Origin: Vagococcus sp. CY52-2
GTDB lineage: Bacteria > Bacillota > Bacilli > Lactobacillales > Vagococcaceae
Assembly: GCF_022655055.1 (NCBI RefSeq)
Contig: NZ_CP093384.1
Span: forward strand, 310,001 to 374,000
Direction of reading: 5' to 3'
DNA: 64,000 nucleotides
Shown: positions 9,129 through 17,406 of the stretch, one piece after another
Numbering within the stretch: the stretch's first letter is position 1
How the letters are laid out: each line of letters begins with the position of its first letter
Program-made: the position numbers and the translations under genes
Notes under the pieces: model-generated
The model's input: the letters and a program-made list of their open reading frames with translations, nothing else
What the model was told of the DNA's origin: nothing
Database searches by the model: none

Positions 9129-9385
9129 CGGCAACCTTAATAGATAATATATGGGCAACACGCAAATCGGATAAGTTACAAGGACTTAAGTTAATGCTCG
9201 CTCAAATTAATGGAGGCGTTAAAGACGGTGAGATAATGGTTGTATGTGATGTTATTGGAGCTGGAATTGGTGATCGAGTTATTATTGCAACAGGGACAGC
9301 AGCTAGACGTATGTTAGAAGATGATTTGATTCCTGTTGATGCAGCAGTCATTGGTATTATCGATGAAAGCTGTGAGTCTGTATAA
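9122..9385 (+). CDS. eutN: EutN/CcmL-type pentameric vertex protein
   Basis: An 87-residue BMC vertex protein that forms pentamers closing the icosahedral corners. Characteristic stretches are ATRKSDKLQGLKLMLAQ, the DVIGAGIGDRVIIATGTAARRM core, and the VDAAVIGIID end. Length matches EutN/PduN/CcmL. It is the only pentamer-type gene visible in this operon. Start overlaps the upstream stop. Confidence 0.95.
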   Translation: MVTATLIDNIWATRKSDKLQGLKLMLAQINGGVKDGEIMVVCDVIGAGIGDRVIIATGTAARRMLEDDLIPVDAAVIGIIDESCESV

Positions 9386-9400
9386 AGAGAGTGTGACAAA

Positions 9401-9997
9401 ATGAAAAAATTGATTTGTGCCAGTGATGTTGAATCACTTCATGAAGAGAATAAACGAGTCATTCCTATATCAGAGAATACGATTGTAACCCCTTCAGCAC
9501 ATGATTTAGCTGAAGAATATGCTATGACATTTAAAGTTGAAAAAGAAACATTGGATTTACTAGACCTGATGACTGGTGAGTGGAGTAAGGAATCACTCGT
9601 GATCTTATTAAAAAGTTTACTAACAGGGGATCTCTTAACACCATTTATTCTTGAAAAAGACTCAAGTGGAATAGAAATTATAAAAAAAGAGAGCATCAAA
9701 TCACAAGAATTTCCGACAAAAGAAGAGGGTGTTACTTGTCAAACAGTGATGCACTCAACTGATGGGACAGCAGTTATTGAATTATTATCTTTAGAAGATA
9801 CTCACTTTATTGAACAACAACTAGAGGAGTCTTTCTATTATGTTATTTCTGGTGAATTTGATACCACTTTGAATGAAGGAAAGACAAATTTAACCATAGG
9901 TGACTTATTACATATTCCTAAAAATGAAGTCATTGATTGGAAGATTATCAAGAAAACAATGGTACTTAAAATACAACTAAAAGGATGTGTTAACTGA
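9401..9997 (+). CDS. eutQ: EutQ-like cupin protein
   Basis: A 198-residue protein of the EutQ family. The N-terminal part (KKLICASDVESLHEENKRV ... IVTPSAHDLAEEY) corresponds to the EutQ/EutT opening segment. The C-terminal ~90 residues form a cupin barrel (FYYVISGEFDTTLNEG ... GDLLHIPKNEVIDW). In Salmonella EutQ has been linked to acetate kinase activity and to BMC assembly; either could apply, and I see no acetate kinase gene in this operon. Ribosome-binding site GAGAGTG precedes ATG. The TGA overlaps the next ATG. Confidence 0.8.
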   Translation: MKKLICASDVESLHEENKRVIPISENTIVTPSAHDLAEEYAMTFKVEKETLDLLDLMTGEWSKESLVILLKSLLTGDLLTPFILEKDSSGIEIIKKESIKSQEFPTKEEGVTCQTVMHSTDGTAVIELLSLEDTHFIEQQLEESFYYVISGEFDTTLNEGKTNLTIGDLLHIPKNEVIDWKIIKKTMVLKIQLKGCVN

Positions 9998-10593
9998 TGA
10001 ATGACTCTCTTGGAATGATTGAAACAAAAGGTCTTTTGGCAACTATTGTGGCATCAGACACGATGTTAAAGTCAGCTGACATTCATCTAGTTGGCGTGAC
10101 AAAAGTAGGTGGTGGGTTAACCTCTATTTTAATTAAGGGTGATGTTTCGGCAGTAACCACAGCTGTGAGTGCTGCTGAATCGAATCTTTCATATTTATCA
10201 CTTGATTCATTAGTTTCATCTCATGTGATAGCTAGGACAGAAGTGGATACTCACTTTTTTATAGATGAGAAAGAGCCTGTTGTAATCGATAGTGAGAATA
10301 TCGAAGAAGTGATAGATAATGATGGATTCATTAGTGAAGATGAGTTGATGACACCTTTAGAGATTGAAGAAAAAATAGAAAACACATTAGATCTTGCCTT
10401 TTTAGAATTAGAGCAGATTACTTACCAAAATAAAGAGGAGCTAGTCAGTCAATTGACTCAAATGAAAGTAGTCGATTTGAGAAAACTAGCCAAACATCAA
10501 ATAGATTTTAGTATCGCTAGAAAAGAACTTTATAAAACAAGCAAAGAAAAATTAGTTGAGGCATTAAGTGAGTTTTTAATAAACAATGAATAG
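9997..10593 (+). CDS. BMC-H shell protein with SAP/Rho-N-like C-terminal domain
   Basis: Residues 1-85 are a BMC domain ([34 protein letters not shown]). An acidic linker (about 86-140) follows, then a helical module of about 45 residues with the pattern VVDLRKLAKHQIDFSIARKE followed by KEKLVEALSEFL. That spacing, two helices with LRxLAK and K-x-KLVEAL, resembles SAP, HeH or Rho N-terminal folds that bind nucleic acid or act as adaptors. PduK and EutK are other shell proteins with tails. Function of the tail is unknown. Starts within the eutQ stop (TGATG). Confidence 0.85.
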   Translation: MNDSLGMIETKGLLATIVASDTMLKSADIHLVGVTKVGGGLTSILIKGDVSAVTTAVSAAESNLSYLSLDSLVSSHVIARTEVDTHFFIDEKEPVVIDSENIEEVIDNDGFISEDELMTPLEIEEKIENTLDLAFLELEQITYQNKEELVSQLTQMKVVDLRKLAKHQIDFSIARKELYKTSKEKLVEALSEFLINNE

Positions 10594-10603
10594 AGGAGTT
10601 TGA

Positions 10604-12124
10604 ATGGAAATATTTGATAAAGACTTAAAATCCATACAGGAAGCAAGAGATTTAGCTCGCCAAGGAAAAGTAGCCGCTAATGAGATAGCGACTTTTTCAG
10701 AAGAGCAAATTGATCAAATCTTACAAAAAATGGTTCAAGTAATCAGTCAACAATCACCAAACTTAGCACAAAGAGCTGTTGATGAAACAGGTTTTGGAAA
10801 AGTAATGGATAAAATGTATAAGAATCATGCGGCATCAACTCTTTTATATGATGAGATAAAACATGAAAAAACAATAGGAATTGTGTCAGAGGATGAAGCC
10901 AAAGGAACATTTGATGTGGCTGAACCAGTAGGATTGGTATTAGGAATTATCCCATCAACCAATCCTACATCAACAGTGATTTTTAAATCAATGATTGCAA
11001 TAAAATCGCGAAATGCTATTGTGTTTTCACCACATCCATCAGCTCTAGACTGCACGAAAAAAACGGCTGAAATGCTAAATCGAGCAGCTGTGTCAGCAGG
11101 AGCTCCAGATGGCATTATAAGTTGTTCGACTATTCCAACTATGGCTGGAACAAATGAATTATTACATGCACCTGAAGTCAGTTTAATTATTGCAACAGGT
11201 GGACCTGGAATGGTAAAAGCAGCATATAGTTCTGGAAAACCAGCATTAGGTGTTGGAGCGGGAAATTCACCAGCTTACATTGAAAAAACAGCTGATGTTA
11301 AAACAGCAGTAGAAAAAATTATTGCGTCTAAAACATTTGATAATGGGACTATTTGTGCATCAGAGCAATCAATAATTTGTGAAAAAGGAATTGAATCAGA
11401 TGTTGTTCGTGAGTTTAAAGCACAAGGTGGATACTTTATGACACCAGAAGAAACAGATAAAGTATGTGGCTTATTATTTAAAAATGGTTATGTCATGAAT
11501 GCCGGATTTGTTGGACGAGAAGCTACAGTAATCGCAGAAGCAGCAGGTATTACTGTTCCGAGTGATACAAAAGTATTGATAGGTCGACAAGAAGGTGTAG
11601 GAAAAGGCTACCCATTATCATTTGAAAAACTGACAACTGTATTAGGTTTTTATGTAGTAAATAACTGGGAAGAAGCTTGCCATTTAAGTATTGAACTATT
11701 ACAAAATGGTATTGGACATACTATGAGTATCCATACGAATGACAAAGACATGGTAATGAAGTTCGCAGCAAAACCTGCCTCAAGAATTTTAGTTAACACT
11801 GGAGGTAGCCAAGGTGGAACAGGTATCTCAACTGGATTACCCATTTCATTTACATTAGGCTGTGGAACCTTTGGTGGAAGTTCTGTTTCTGAAAATGTCG
11901 GGCCAAAACATTTATTAAATATTAAAAAAGTAGCGTATGGATTAAAAGATGTTCGAACACTAGTCAGTGATGATAAAACATTTAACCCATATACGAATGA
12001 ATGCTCTAAAGAAGAAATAACTTGTCACACAAGTAGAGAAAAACAAGAGATAAAAGATGTTTCTGAAAGTGATTTGGAAACATTGACTAAAGTGGTTCGA
12101 CAAATATTATCAACCATGGACTAA
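10604..12124 (+). CDS. cutF: Acetaldehyde dehydrogenase, CoA-acylating
   Basis: A 506-residue PduP/EutE/CutF family enzyme that oxidises acetaldehyde to acetyl-CoA with NAD+ and CoA. The catalytic block DNGTICASEQ places the nucleophile at Cys251. The nucleotide-binding region shows GLVLGIIPSTNPTSTVIFKS and IIATGGPGMVKAAYSSGKPALGVGAGN in two separate stretches. The C-terminus after an acidic linker ends in an amphipathic helix (LETLTKVVRQILSTMD), a likely encapsulation peptide. The N-terminus (DKDLKSIQEAR) is shared with the cysteine-less paralogue at 503. GAGGAG precedes the ATG. Confidence 0.95.
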   Translation: MEIFDKDLKSIQEARDLARQGKVAANEIATFSEEQIDQILQKMVQVISQQSPNLAQRAVDETGFGKVMDKMYKNHAASTLLYDEIKHEKTIGIVSEDEAKGTFDVAEPVGLVLGIIPSTNPTSTVIFKSMIAIKSRNAIVFSPHPSALDCTKKTAEMLNRAAVSAGAPDGIISCSTIPTMAGTNELLHAPEVSLIIATGGPGMVKAAYSSGKPALGVGAGNSPAYIEKTADVKTAVEKIIASKTFDNGTICASEQSIICEKGIESDVVREFKAQGGYFMTPEETDKVCGLLFKNGYVMNAGFVGREATVIAEAAGITVPSDTKVLIGRQEGVGKGYPLSFEKLTTVLGFYVVNNWEEACHLSIELLQNGIGHTMSIHTNDKDMVMKFAAKPASRILVNTGGSQGGTGISTGLPISFTLGCGTFGGSSVSENVGPKHLLNIKKVAYGLKDVRTLVSDDKTFNPYTNECSKEEITCHTSREKQEIKDVSESDLETLTKVVRQILSTMD

Positions 12125-12132
12125 TTAAAGAG

Positions 12133-12783
12133 ATGAGTGAAAAAATGGAAAACTATGAAGAGTTATTAATAGAAATATTAAAGAAAATCGCCCAAGAATC
12201 ACAGACAACAGATCTTAGTATTCCAGTAGGGATTTCCAATCGCCATTGTCATTTATCTAGAGAAGACGTAGAAAGTTTATTTGGTAAAGGATATGAATTA
12301 ACTAAACTTAAAGACCTATCTCAACCTGGACAGTATGCATGCAAAGAAACCATCATGATTTGTGGTCCAGAAGGGATGATTGAAAATGTCAGAATTTTAG
12401 GACCTGAGAGAAAGCAAACACAAGTAGAAGTATTACAAAGTGACTGTTTTAAACTAGGCATAAAGGCACCATTAAGATTATCTGGCGATCTAGATCATTC
12501 AGGTGATGTGACCATGATTGGACCAAAAGGCTCTAAGATGTTGGTTTCAGGTGTGGTTGTGGCAAAACGTCATATTCACATGCCGTTAAAAGATGCCAAG
12601 CGTTTTGATGTTGTCGATGGAGAAAATGTGTCGATTGCTTTTGATGGTGCTAGAGGCGGCGTATTGAATGAAGTTATCGTACGAGTAGATAGTAACGCAG
12701 GCTTAGAATGTCATATAGATGTTGAAGAAGCCAATGCACTTGGTGTAAGTTCTAACACAAACATTGTGATTCAAAAAAATTAA
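12133..12783 (+). CDS. pduL: PduL-type phosphate acyltransferase
   Basis: A 216-residue PduL, the BMC phosphotransacylase unrelated to Pta, converting acetyl-CoA to acetyl-phosphate and recycling CoA in the lumen. Zinc-ligand motifs are visible: SNRHCHLSREDVE near the N-terminus and VVAKRHIHMPLKDAK in the second half. The N-terminal 20 residues (ENYEELLIEILKKIAQES) form the amphipathic encapsulation peptide common in PduL. Start at 12133 is retained; an in-frame ATG at 12145 is an alternative, because the spacing from AAAGAG to the first ATG is short. A classical pta lies nearby on the other strand. Confidence 0.95.
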   Translation: MSEKMENYEELLIEILKKIAQESQTTDLSIPVGISNRHCHLSREDVESLFGKGYELTKLKDLSQPGQYACKETIMICGPEGMIENVRILGPERKQTQVEVLQSDCFKLGIKAPLRLSGDLDHSGDVTMIGPKGSKMLVSGVVVAKRHIHMPLKDAKRFDVVDGENVSIAFDGARGGVLNEVIVRVDSNAGLECHIDVEEANALGVSSNTNIVIQKN

Positions 12784-12812
12784 TATAAAAGAAAATTTAG
12801 GAGGAAATTATA

Positions 12813-13091
12813 ATGAAATCAGATGCTTTAGGAATGATCGAAACAAAAGGACTAATTGGTTCAATAGAGGCTGCTGACGCAATGGTTAAAGCCGCAAATG
12901 TATCTTTAGTAGGAAAAGAATTAGTAGGTGGGGGGATTGTGACTGTAATGGTAAGAGGTGATGTTGGTGCAGTCAAAGCCGCAACAGATGCCGGTGCAGC
13001 CGCTGCTCAACGAGTGGGAGAATTATTATCTGTTCATGTTATTCCAAGACCTCATTCAGAAGTAGAAAACATTTTACCAACAGAAATCTAA
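12813..13091 (+). CDS. BMC-H shell protein (PduA/EutM type)
   Basis: A 92-residue minimal hexameric shell tile, likely a major facet protein. Hallmarks are [19 protein letters not shown], the pore loop [17 protein letters not shown] and the closing HVIPRPH. A strong AGGAGG precedes the ATG with good spacing, better than for most genes in the operon, consistent with high expression. It is the last gene of the choline operon; a hairpin follows. Confidence 0.95.
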   Translation: MKSDALGMIETKGLIGSIEAADAMVKAANVSLVGKELVGGGIVTVMVRGDVGAVKAATDAGAAAAQRVGELLSVHVIPRPHSEVENILPTEI

Positions 13092-13115
13092 AACGTTATG
13101 AGATAAAATAGAAAT

Positions 13116-13167
13116 AAAGCGGTGCAAATTATCCTTTTAAAAAGAGATGAGATGTTCCGCTTTTTAT
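13116..13167 (+). terminator. Putative terminator of the choline BMC operon
   Basis: AAAGCGG near 13118 pairs with CCGCTTT near 13156, followed by TTTTATATT. The loop is long and can fold further (ATCCTTTT with AAAAGAGAT). It lies between the last shell gene and the NADH oxidase-like gene. Leaky termination is possible. Confidence 0.5.
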
Positions 13168-13183
13168 ATTAAAGGAGAAAGCG

Positions 13184-14515
13184 ATGAAAAAAACAATCAT
13201 CATTGGTTCGAATCATGCAGGGATTGCAGCAGCAAATGTCCTGTTAGAATACTCTGATACTCATGATGTGGTTATTATTGAAAAAAATGCAGAATTTAGT
13301 TATCTAGGTTGTGGCACAGCTCTTTGGGTAGGACAACAAATTGAGTCGTATGAAGGGCTATTTTATTTAAATGAATCAGAATTTAGAAAAAAAGGGGCAA
13401 CTATTTACACAAATACAGAAGTGACTAAAGTTGATTTCTATAACAAGACAGTCACATGCTCTGACGATAATCATCAAATATTTACGGAACACTATGATAA
13501 TTTAGTATTAGCGACAGGATCTAAGCCAATAATATTAAATGTTCCTGGAAAAGAGTTAGGAAATATTCATTGCTTGAAGACATTTAATGATGGAAAAATA
13601 GTGAATGAACTTGCTGAAAAAGAAACAATTCAACGAGTAGCAGTAATTGGAGCAGGTTATATCGGTGTTGAGATAGCAGAAGCATTACAACGAAGAGGAA
13701 AAAAAGTATTGCTATTTGATGGCGAAAATCGTTCATTGTCAAGTTATTACGATCAAGCATTTTCCCAAAAAATGGATGATACATTGGCAAAAAATGGTAT
13801 AGAACTTCATTTTGGAGAGCGTGTGACAGAATATCAAGGAAATAAACAGATCGAACATTTAGTAACTGACAAAGGTCATTATGCTGTAGATATGGTAATT
13901 AATGCAGTTGGGTTTCTACCTAATAATGAATTAGGTAAAAATCAGTTAGAATTGTTTCATAATGGTGCTTATATTGTCGATGAGTGTCAACAAACAAGTA
14001 ACCCTTCTGTTTATGCAGTGGGTGATTGTGCGACAATCTATTCAAATGCGTTACAAAAAACCGATTACATTGCGTTAGCGACAAATGCGATTAGAAGTGG
14101 TATGGTAGCAGGTTATAACATAGCTGGACGAGACGTTTCATCACTAGGTGTACAGGGCTCAAATGCTATTTCTATTTTTGGATTTAATATGTCTTCGACT
14201 GGATTATCTATTGAATCAGCGAAAAAGAAAGGATTAAACGTGAGTTATACTGAGTTTGAAGATTTACAAAAACCGGCATTTATGGCTGATAATTACCATG
14301 TTAAACTTCGTATTGTATATGACACTAACTCAAGACGAATTGTAGGCGCACAAATGTGTTCTGAAAAAGATGTTTCAATGCTGACTCATCTATTTTCTCT
14401 TTCAATTCATAAAAAATTAACGATAGATGAATTACAATTATTGGATTTGTTCTTTTTACCGCATTTTAATCAGCCGTATAATTATATTACAATGGCAGCT
14501 TTGAATGCTAAATAA
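13184..14515 (+). CDS. nox: NADH oxidase / CoA-disulfide reductase family flavoprotein
   Basis: A 443-residue pyridine nucleotide-disulfide oxidoreductase of the Nox/CoADR group. It has an N-terminal FAD dinucleotide fold (IIIGSNHAGIAAAN), the single redox cysteine Cys43 in GCGTALWVG, a central NADH fold (VAVIGAGYIGVEIAEAL), the second FAD motif VYAVGDCATIYS and a C-terminal dimerisation domain. The active-site context is typical of water-forming NADH oxidases, but CoA-disulfide or polysulfide reduction cannot be excluded. AAAGGAG precedes the ATG. It stands just downstream of the BMC operon, possibly sharing read-through, and could reoxidise NADH when oxygen is present. Confidence 0.88.
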   Translation: MKKTIIIGSNHAGIAAANVLLEYSDTHDVVIIEKNAEFSYLGCGTALWVGQQIESYEGLFYLNESEFRKKGATIYTNTEVTKVDFYNKTVTCSDDNHQIFTEHYDNLVLATGSKPIILNVPGKELGNIHCLKTFNDGKIVNELAEKETIQRVAVIGAGYIGVEIAEALQRRGKKVLLFDGENRSLSSYYDQAFSQKMDDTLAKNGIELHFGERVTEYQGNKQIEHLVTDKGHYAVDMVINAVGFLPNNELGKNQLELFHNGAYIVDECQQTSNPSVYAVGDCATIYSNALQKTDYIALATNAIRSGMVAGYNIAGRDVSSLGVQGSNAISIFGFNMSSTGLSIESAKKKGLNVSYTEFEDLQKPAFMADNYHVKLRIVYDTNSRRIVGAQMCSEKDVSMLTHLFSLSIHKKLTIDELQLLDLFFLPHFNQPYNYITMAALNAK

Positions 14516-14517
14516 AT

Positions 14518-14561
14518 AAAAACCAATGCAATTTTCTATTTCAGAAAAGGCATTGGTTTTT
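14518..14561. terminator. Bidirectional terminator between nox and pta
   Basis: AAAACCAATGC (14519-14529) pairs with GCATTGGTTTT (14550-14560), with T-rich sequence after the hairpin on the plus strand and an A-run before it for the minus strand. It serves the convergent nox and pta genes. Confidence 0.85.
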
Positions 14562-14568
14562 ATTTTTA

Positions 14569-15552
14569 CTATTTATTCATGATTGCTTGACCAGCAGTAA
14601 TGATAGATAATTTGTAAACATCTTCTTCATTACATCCACGAGATAAGTCAGAAATTGGTTTGTTTAAACCTTGTAAGATAGGTCCAATCGCTTGGAAACC
14701 ACCTAAACGTTGTGCAATTTTGTAGCCAATGTTTCCAGATTGAATTTCTGGGAAGATAAACACATTTGCTTGACCAGCTACATCTGAATCTGGTGCTTTT
14801 TGTTTCGCAACAGAAGGAACATAAGAAGCGTCAAACTGTAATTCACCATCAATAGACATTTCAGGAGCTAACTCTTTGGCAATACGAGTTGCTTCAGCGA
14901 CTTTTGTTACTTCTTCAGATTTTGCAGATCCTTTTGTTGAAAAGCTTAATAAAGCAACTTTAGGATCAATATCAAATAATTCAGCTGTTTTAGCACTTTC
15001 AACAGCGATTTCTGCTAATGCTTGAGCATCAGGGTTGATATTAATAGCACAATCAGAGAAAATATATTTTTCTGAGTCACGGTTACCTAACATCAAGAAA
15101 GCACCACTTGTACGGCTAACACCTGGTTTAGTTTTAACGATTTGTAAAGCTGGGCGAATTGTGTCACCAGTAGAGTGAACAGCACCACTTACTAAACCAT
15201 CAGCTAAGTCCATATAAACTAACATTGTTCCAAAGTAGTTTTCATCTTTTAAAATAGTACGTGCTTGATCTTCGGTTGCTTTACCTTTACGGCGTTCAAT
15301 GAAAGCAGCAACCATTTCATCAAATTTTTCGTAAGTGTCAGGGTTAATAATTTCTAAGTTATCAACACTTAAACCACGAGAAGTAGCCAATTCTTTGATT
15401 TCTTCAGGCTTACCAATTAAGACAGGTTCAATTAAGTTGTCTGATTTTAAACGAACAGCCGCACCTAAAACGCGTTCATCTGTGGGTTCAGGAAAAACCA
15501 TACGTATATTTTTGTTAATAATTTTATGTTTAAGTTGGTCAAATAGTTCCAC
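14569..15552 (-). CDS. pta: Phosphate acetyltransferase
   Basis: A 327-residue Pta that interconverts acetyl-CoA and acetyl-phosphate. Visible motifs are IRMVFPEPTDERVLGAA at the N-terminus, the SGAVHSTGDTIRPALQI region, and near the C-terminus VFIFPEIQSGNIGYKIAQRLGG and the PISDLSRGCNEEDVY end. I place the start at the GTG at 15552 (MELFDQLKHK), because GGAGG at 15565-15561 is 8 bases upstream and homologues begin there; a TTG at 15567 would put that site inside the gene. It is the cytosolic counterpart of PduL. Confidence 0.96.
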   Translation of the reverse strand: MELFDQLKHKIINKNIRMVFPEPTDERVLGAAVRLKSDNLIEPVLIGKPEEIKELATSRGLSVDNLEIINPDTYEKFDEMVAAFIERRKGKATEDQARTILKDENYFGTMLVYMDLADGLVSGAVHSTGDTIRPALQIVKTKPGVSRTSGAFLMLGNRDSEKYIFSDCAININPDAQALAEIAVESAKTAELFDIDPKVALLSFSTKGSAKSEEVTKVAEATRIAKELAPEMSIDGELQFDASYVPSVAKQKAPDSDVAGQANVFIFPEIQSGNIGYKIAQRLGGFQAIGPILQGLNKPISDLSRGCNEEDVYKLSIITAGQAIMNK

Positions 15553-15678
15553 GAAAACATCCTCCAATTTTCTTATACTTTTTTCACAAGTCTATCATAT
15601 CATGTTTATGAACAAAAAGAACAGTATTTTGTTCTGTTTTTTCGAAAAAACTTAGGTAAAACATAATAACACCAAATA

Positions 15679-15719
15679 AATTTTTAATAAAATAAAACAG
15701 ATTTTTTTATTTTATTAGT
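15679..15719 (-). terminator. AT-only hairpin downstream of ung
   Basis: AATAAAATAAA pairs with TTTATTTTATT around a short loop between ung and pta. It lacks a clear T-run on the minus strand, so termination is uncertain. The rest of the ung-pta gap presumably carries the pta promoter, which I could not pin down. Confidence 0.35.
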
Positions 15720-15724
15720 ACAGT

Positions 15725-16399
15725 TTAGGATAACGTCCAATTTATCTGTGGTTGATTGGTTTCTTTTAAACTATTATTTATTTTAGAAAATGGCTTTGAG
15801 CCAAAGAACCCCCTGTATGCCGATAGTGGACTAGGATGTGGTGCTTCGATAATGATGTGTTTTGTATGGTCAATTAATTGTTTTTTTTGTTGAGCGGGTT
15901 TGCCCCAAAGAACAAAAATGATAGGGTTCTCTTTTTTATTCAACGATTTTATTATACAATTTGTGAAGTTTTCCCAACCTTTGTTTTTATGCGAATGAGC
16001 CTTTCCTTTTTCAACAGTTAGGACTGTATTAAGTAATAAAACCCCTTGTTTTGCCCAAGGAACTAAATAACCACTACTAGGAGTATTGATTTTACAATCA
16101 TCAGCTAATTCTTTAAAAATATTAACCAAAGAGGGTGGTATCTTGGTTCCTGGTAGTACAGAAAAACTAAGTCCGTGAGCTTGATTATCTCCGTGATAGG
16201 GGTCTTGTCCTAAAATAACGACTTTTGTTTCACTAAAAGGAGTGTAGTTTAAAGCACTAAAAATATTTTGTTTATCAGGAAAAATGGTCTTTGATTGGTA
16301 TTCTTTTTCTAAAAAAAGTTCTAAGTTTTTCACATAGTCGGTTTGTAACTCATCATGCAATATGTCTTGCCAGTCTGTTTGAATTAAGTCTTTTAACAT
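15725..16399 (-). CDS. ung: Uracil-DNA glycosylase
   Basis: A 224-residue family 1 UDG that removes uracil from DNA. The catalytic water-activating loop GQDPYHG (Asp66) and the C-terminal HPSPLSAYRGFFG with the catalytic histidine are intact, as is the LLNTVLTVEKGKAHSH segment. The ATG at 16399 has AGGTG upstream. Length is typical. It is a single-gene unit facing away from the downstream phosphatase. Confidence 0.97.
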   Translation of the reverse strand: MLKDLIQTDWQDILHDELQTDYVKNLELFLEKEYQSKTIFPDKQNIFSALNYTPFSETKVVILGQDPYHGDNQAHGLSFSVLPGTKIPPSLVNIFKELADDCKINTPSSGYLVPWAKQGVLLLNTVLTVEKGKAHSHKNKGWENFTNCIIKSLNKKENPIIFVLWGKPAQQKKQLIDHTKHIIIEAPHPSPLSAYRGFFGSKPFSKINNSLKETNQPQINWTLS

Positions 16400-16503
16400 T
16401 TTTTCACCTCTATTGTTTAGTTTATCATAATTTTTTTATTATAAATGTATCTTTCAAAAAAAAATGGTACACTAACAGTAATAAAAGAACTAGGAGGAAC
16501 ATT

Positions 16504-17373
16504 ATGATTAAATTGATCGCATCTGATATGGATGGCACGCTTTTATCATCCCATCTAGATATTTCAGAATTAAATAAACAAGCTATAAAAACAGCTGCAG
16601 AAAATGGTATTGAGTTTATGGTAGCAACCGGCAGAGGCTACTCTGAAGCTCGGCCTGTTTTAGATGAAGCGGGCATTCACTGTGCTATGATTACTGGTAA
16701 TGGTGCACAAATCTTTGATGAGTTTGATAATGTCTTACATACTGTTAGTTTAGAAAAAGAAACAGTTAAAGAGGCTATGAAAATTTTAGAAGAGGAAGAC
16801 TTATATTATGAGCTAATGACAACAGAAGGTGTGTATTCGAATAATGAAGCACAACGAATTGAAAAGTTTGCGATTCTTTTATCTGAAAATATTCCTCATT
16901 TGACTTTTAAAATGGCAATTGCCATGGCTTCTACTCAATTAAAAATGTTACCTGTTAACTATACTGAGCATTATGATATTTTAGTTGATGATCCTGAAGT
17001 CGAGATTTTAAAAGTGATTGCGTTTAATGAAGAGGGAGCTAAGAGATTTGAGCCAGCTTTAGAAAAACTTCATAAATTAATGAATGTTCATGTGACATCA
17101 TCTGGTGTGAATAACTTAGAAATTAATCATGTGGATGCAACAAAAGGAAATGCTATAAAATATATCGCTGAAAAGCGTGGTATTTCTATGGATGACGTCT
17201 TTACAATTGGTGATAATTTTAACGATTTACCTATGTTAGAAGTTGCTGGTGTGAGTTTTGCTATGGGAAATGCTGAAGAAAAAGTCAAAGAAGTTGCTAA
17301 GTATCAAACAGATACAAATATTGAAGACGGTGTAGGTAAAGCAATACTACGAGCAATTGAAGAAAACCTTTAG
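16504..17373 (+). CDS. Cof-type HAD sugar-phosphatase
   Basis: A 289-residue haloacid dehalogenase superfamily IIB phosphatase. The nucleophile motif DMDGTLL (Asp8, Asp10) opens the protein and the Mg-binding motif GDNFNDLPML lies near residue 238; a Cof-type cap domain lies between. The family dephosphorylates sugar phosphates, FMN or PLP with broad specificity; the substrate is not predictable. AGGAGG before ATG 16504 fixes the start; a longer in-frame extension upstream runs into the divergent ung region and has no ribosome-binding site. Confidence 0.9.
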   Translation: MIKLIASDMDGTLLSSHLDISELNKQAIKTAAENGIEFMVATGRGYSEARPVLDEAGIHCAMITGNGAQIFDEFDNVLHTVSLEKETVKEAMKILEEEDLYYELMTTEGVYSNNEAQRIEKFAILLSENIPHLTFKMAIAMASTQLKMLPVNYTEHYDILVDDPEVEILKVIAFNEEGAKRFEPALEKLHKLMNVHVTSSGVNNLEINHVDATKGNAIKYIAEKRGISMDDVFTIGDNFNDLPMLEVAGVSFAMGNAEEKVKEVAKYQTDTNIEDGVGKAILRAIEENL

Positions 17374-17406
17374 AGCGACGATTTTGATTAAAGGAAGTTG
17401 ATAGCA

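Noticed and set aside
12133-13091. A CRISPR or tandem repeat signal in the BMC genes
   Set aside because: Similarity is due to paralogous BMC domains; no direct repeats with spacers occur anywhere in the window.
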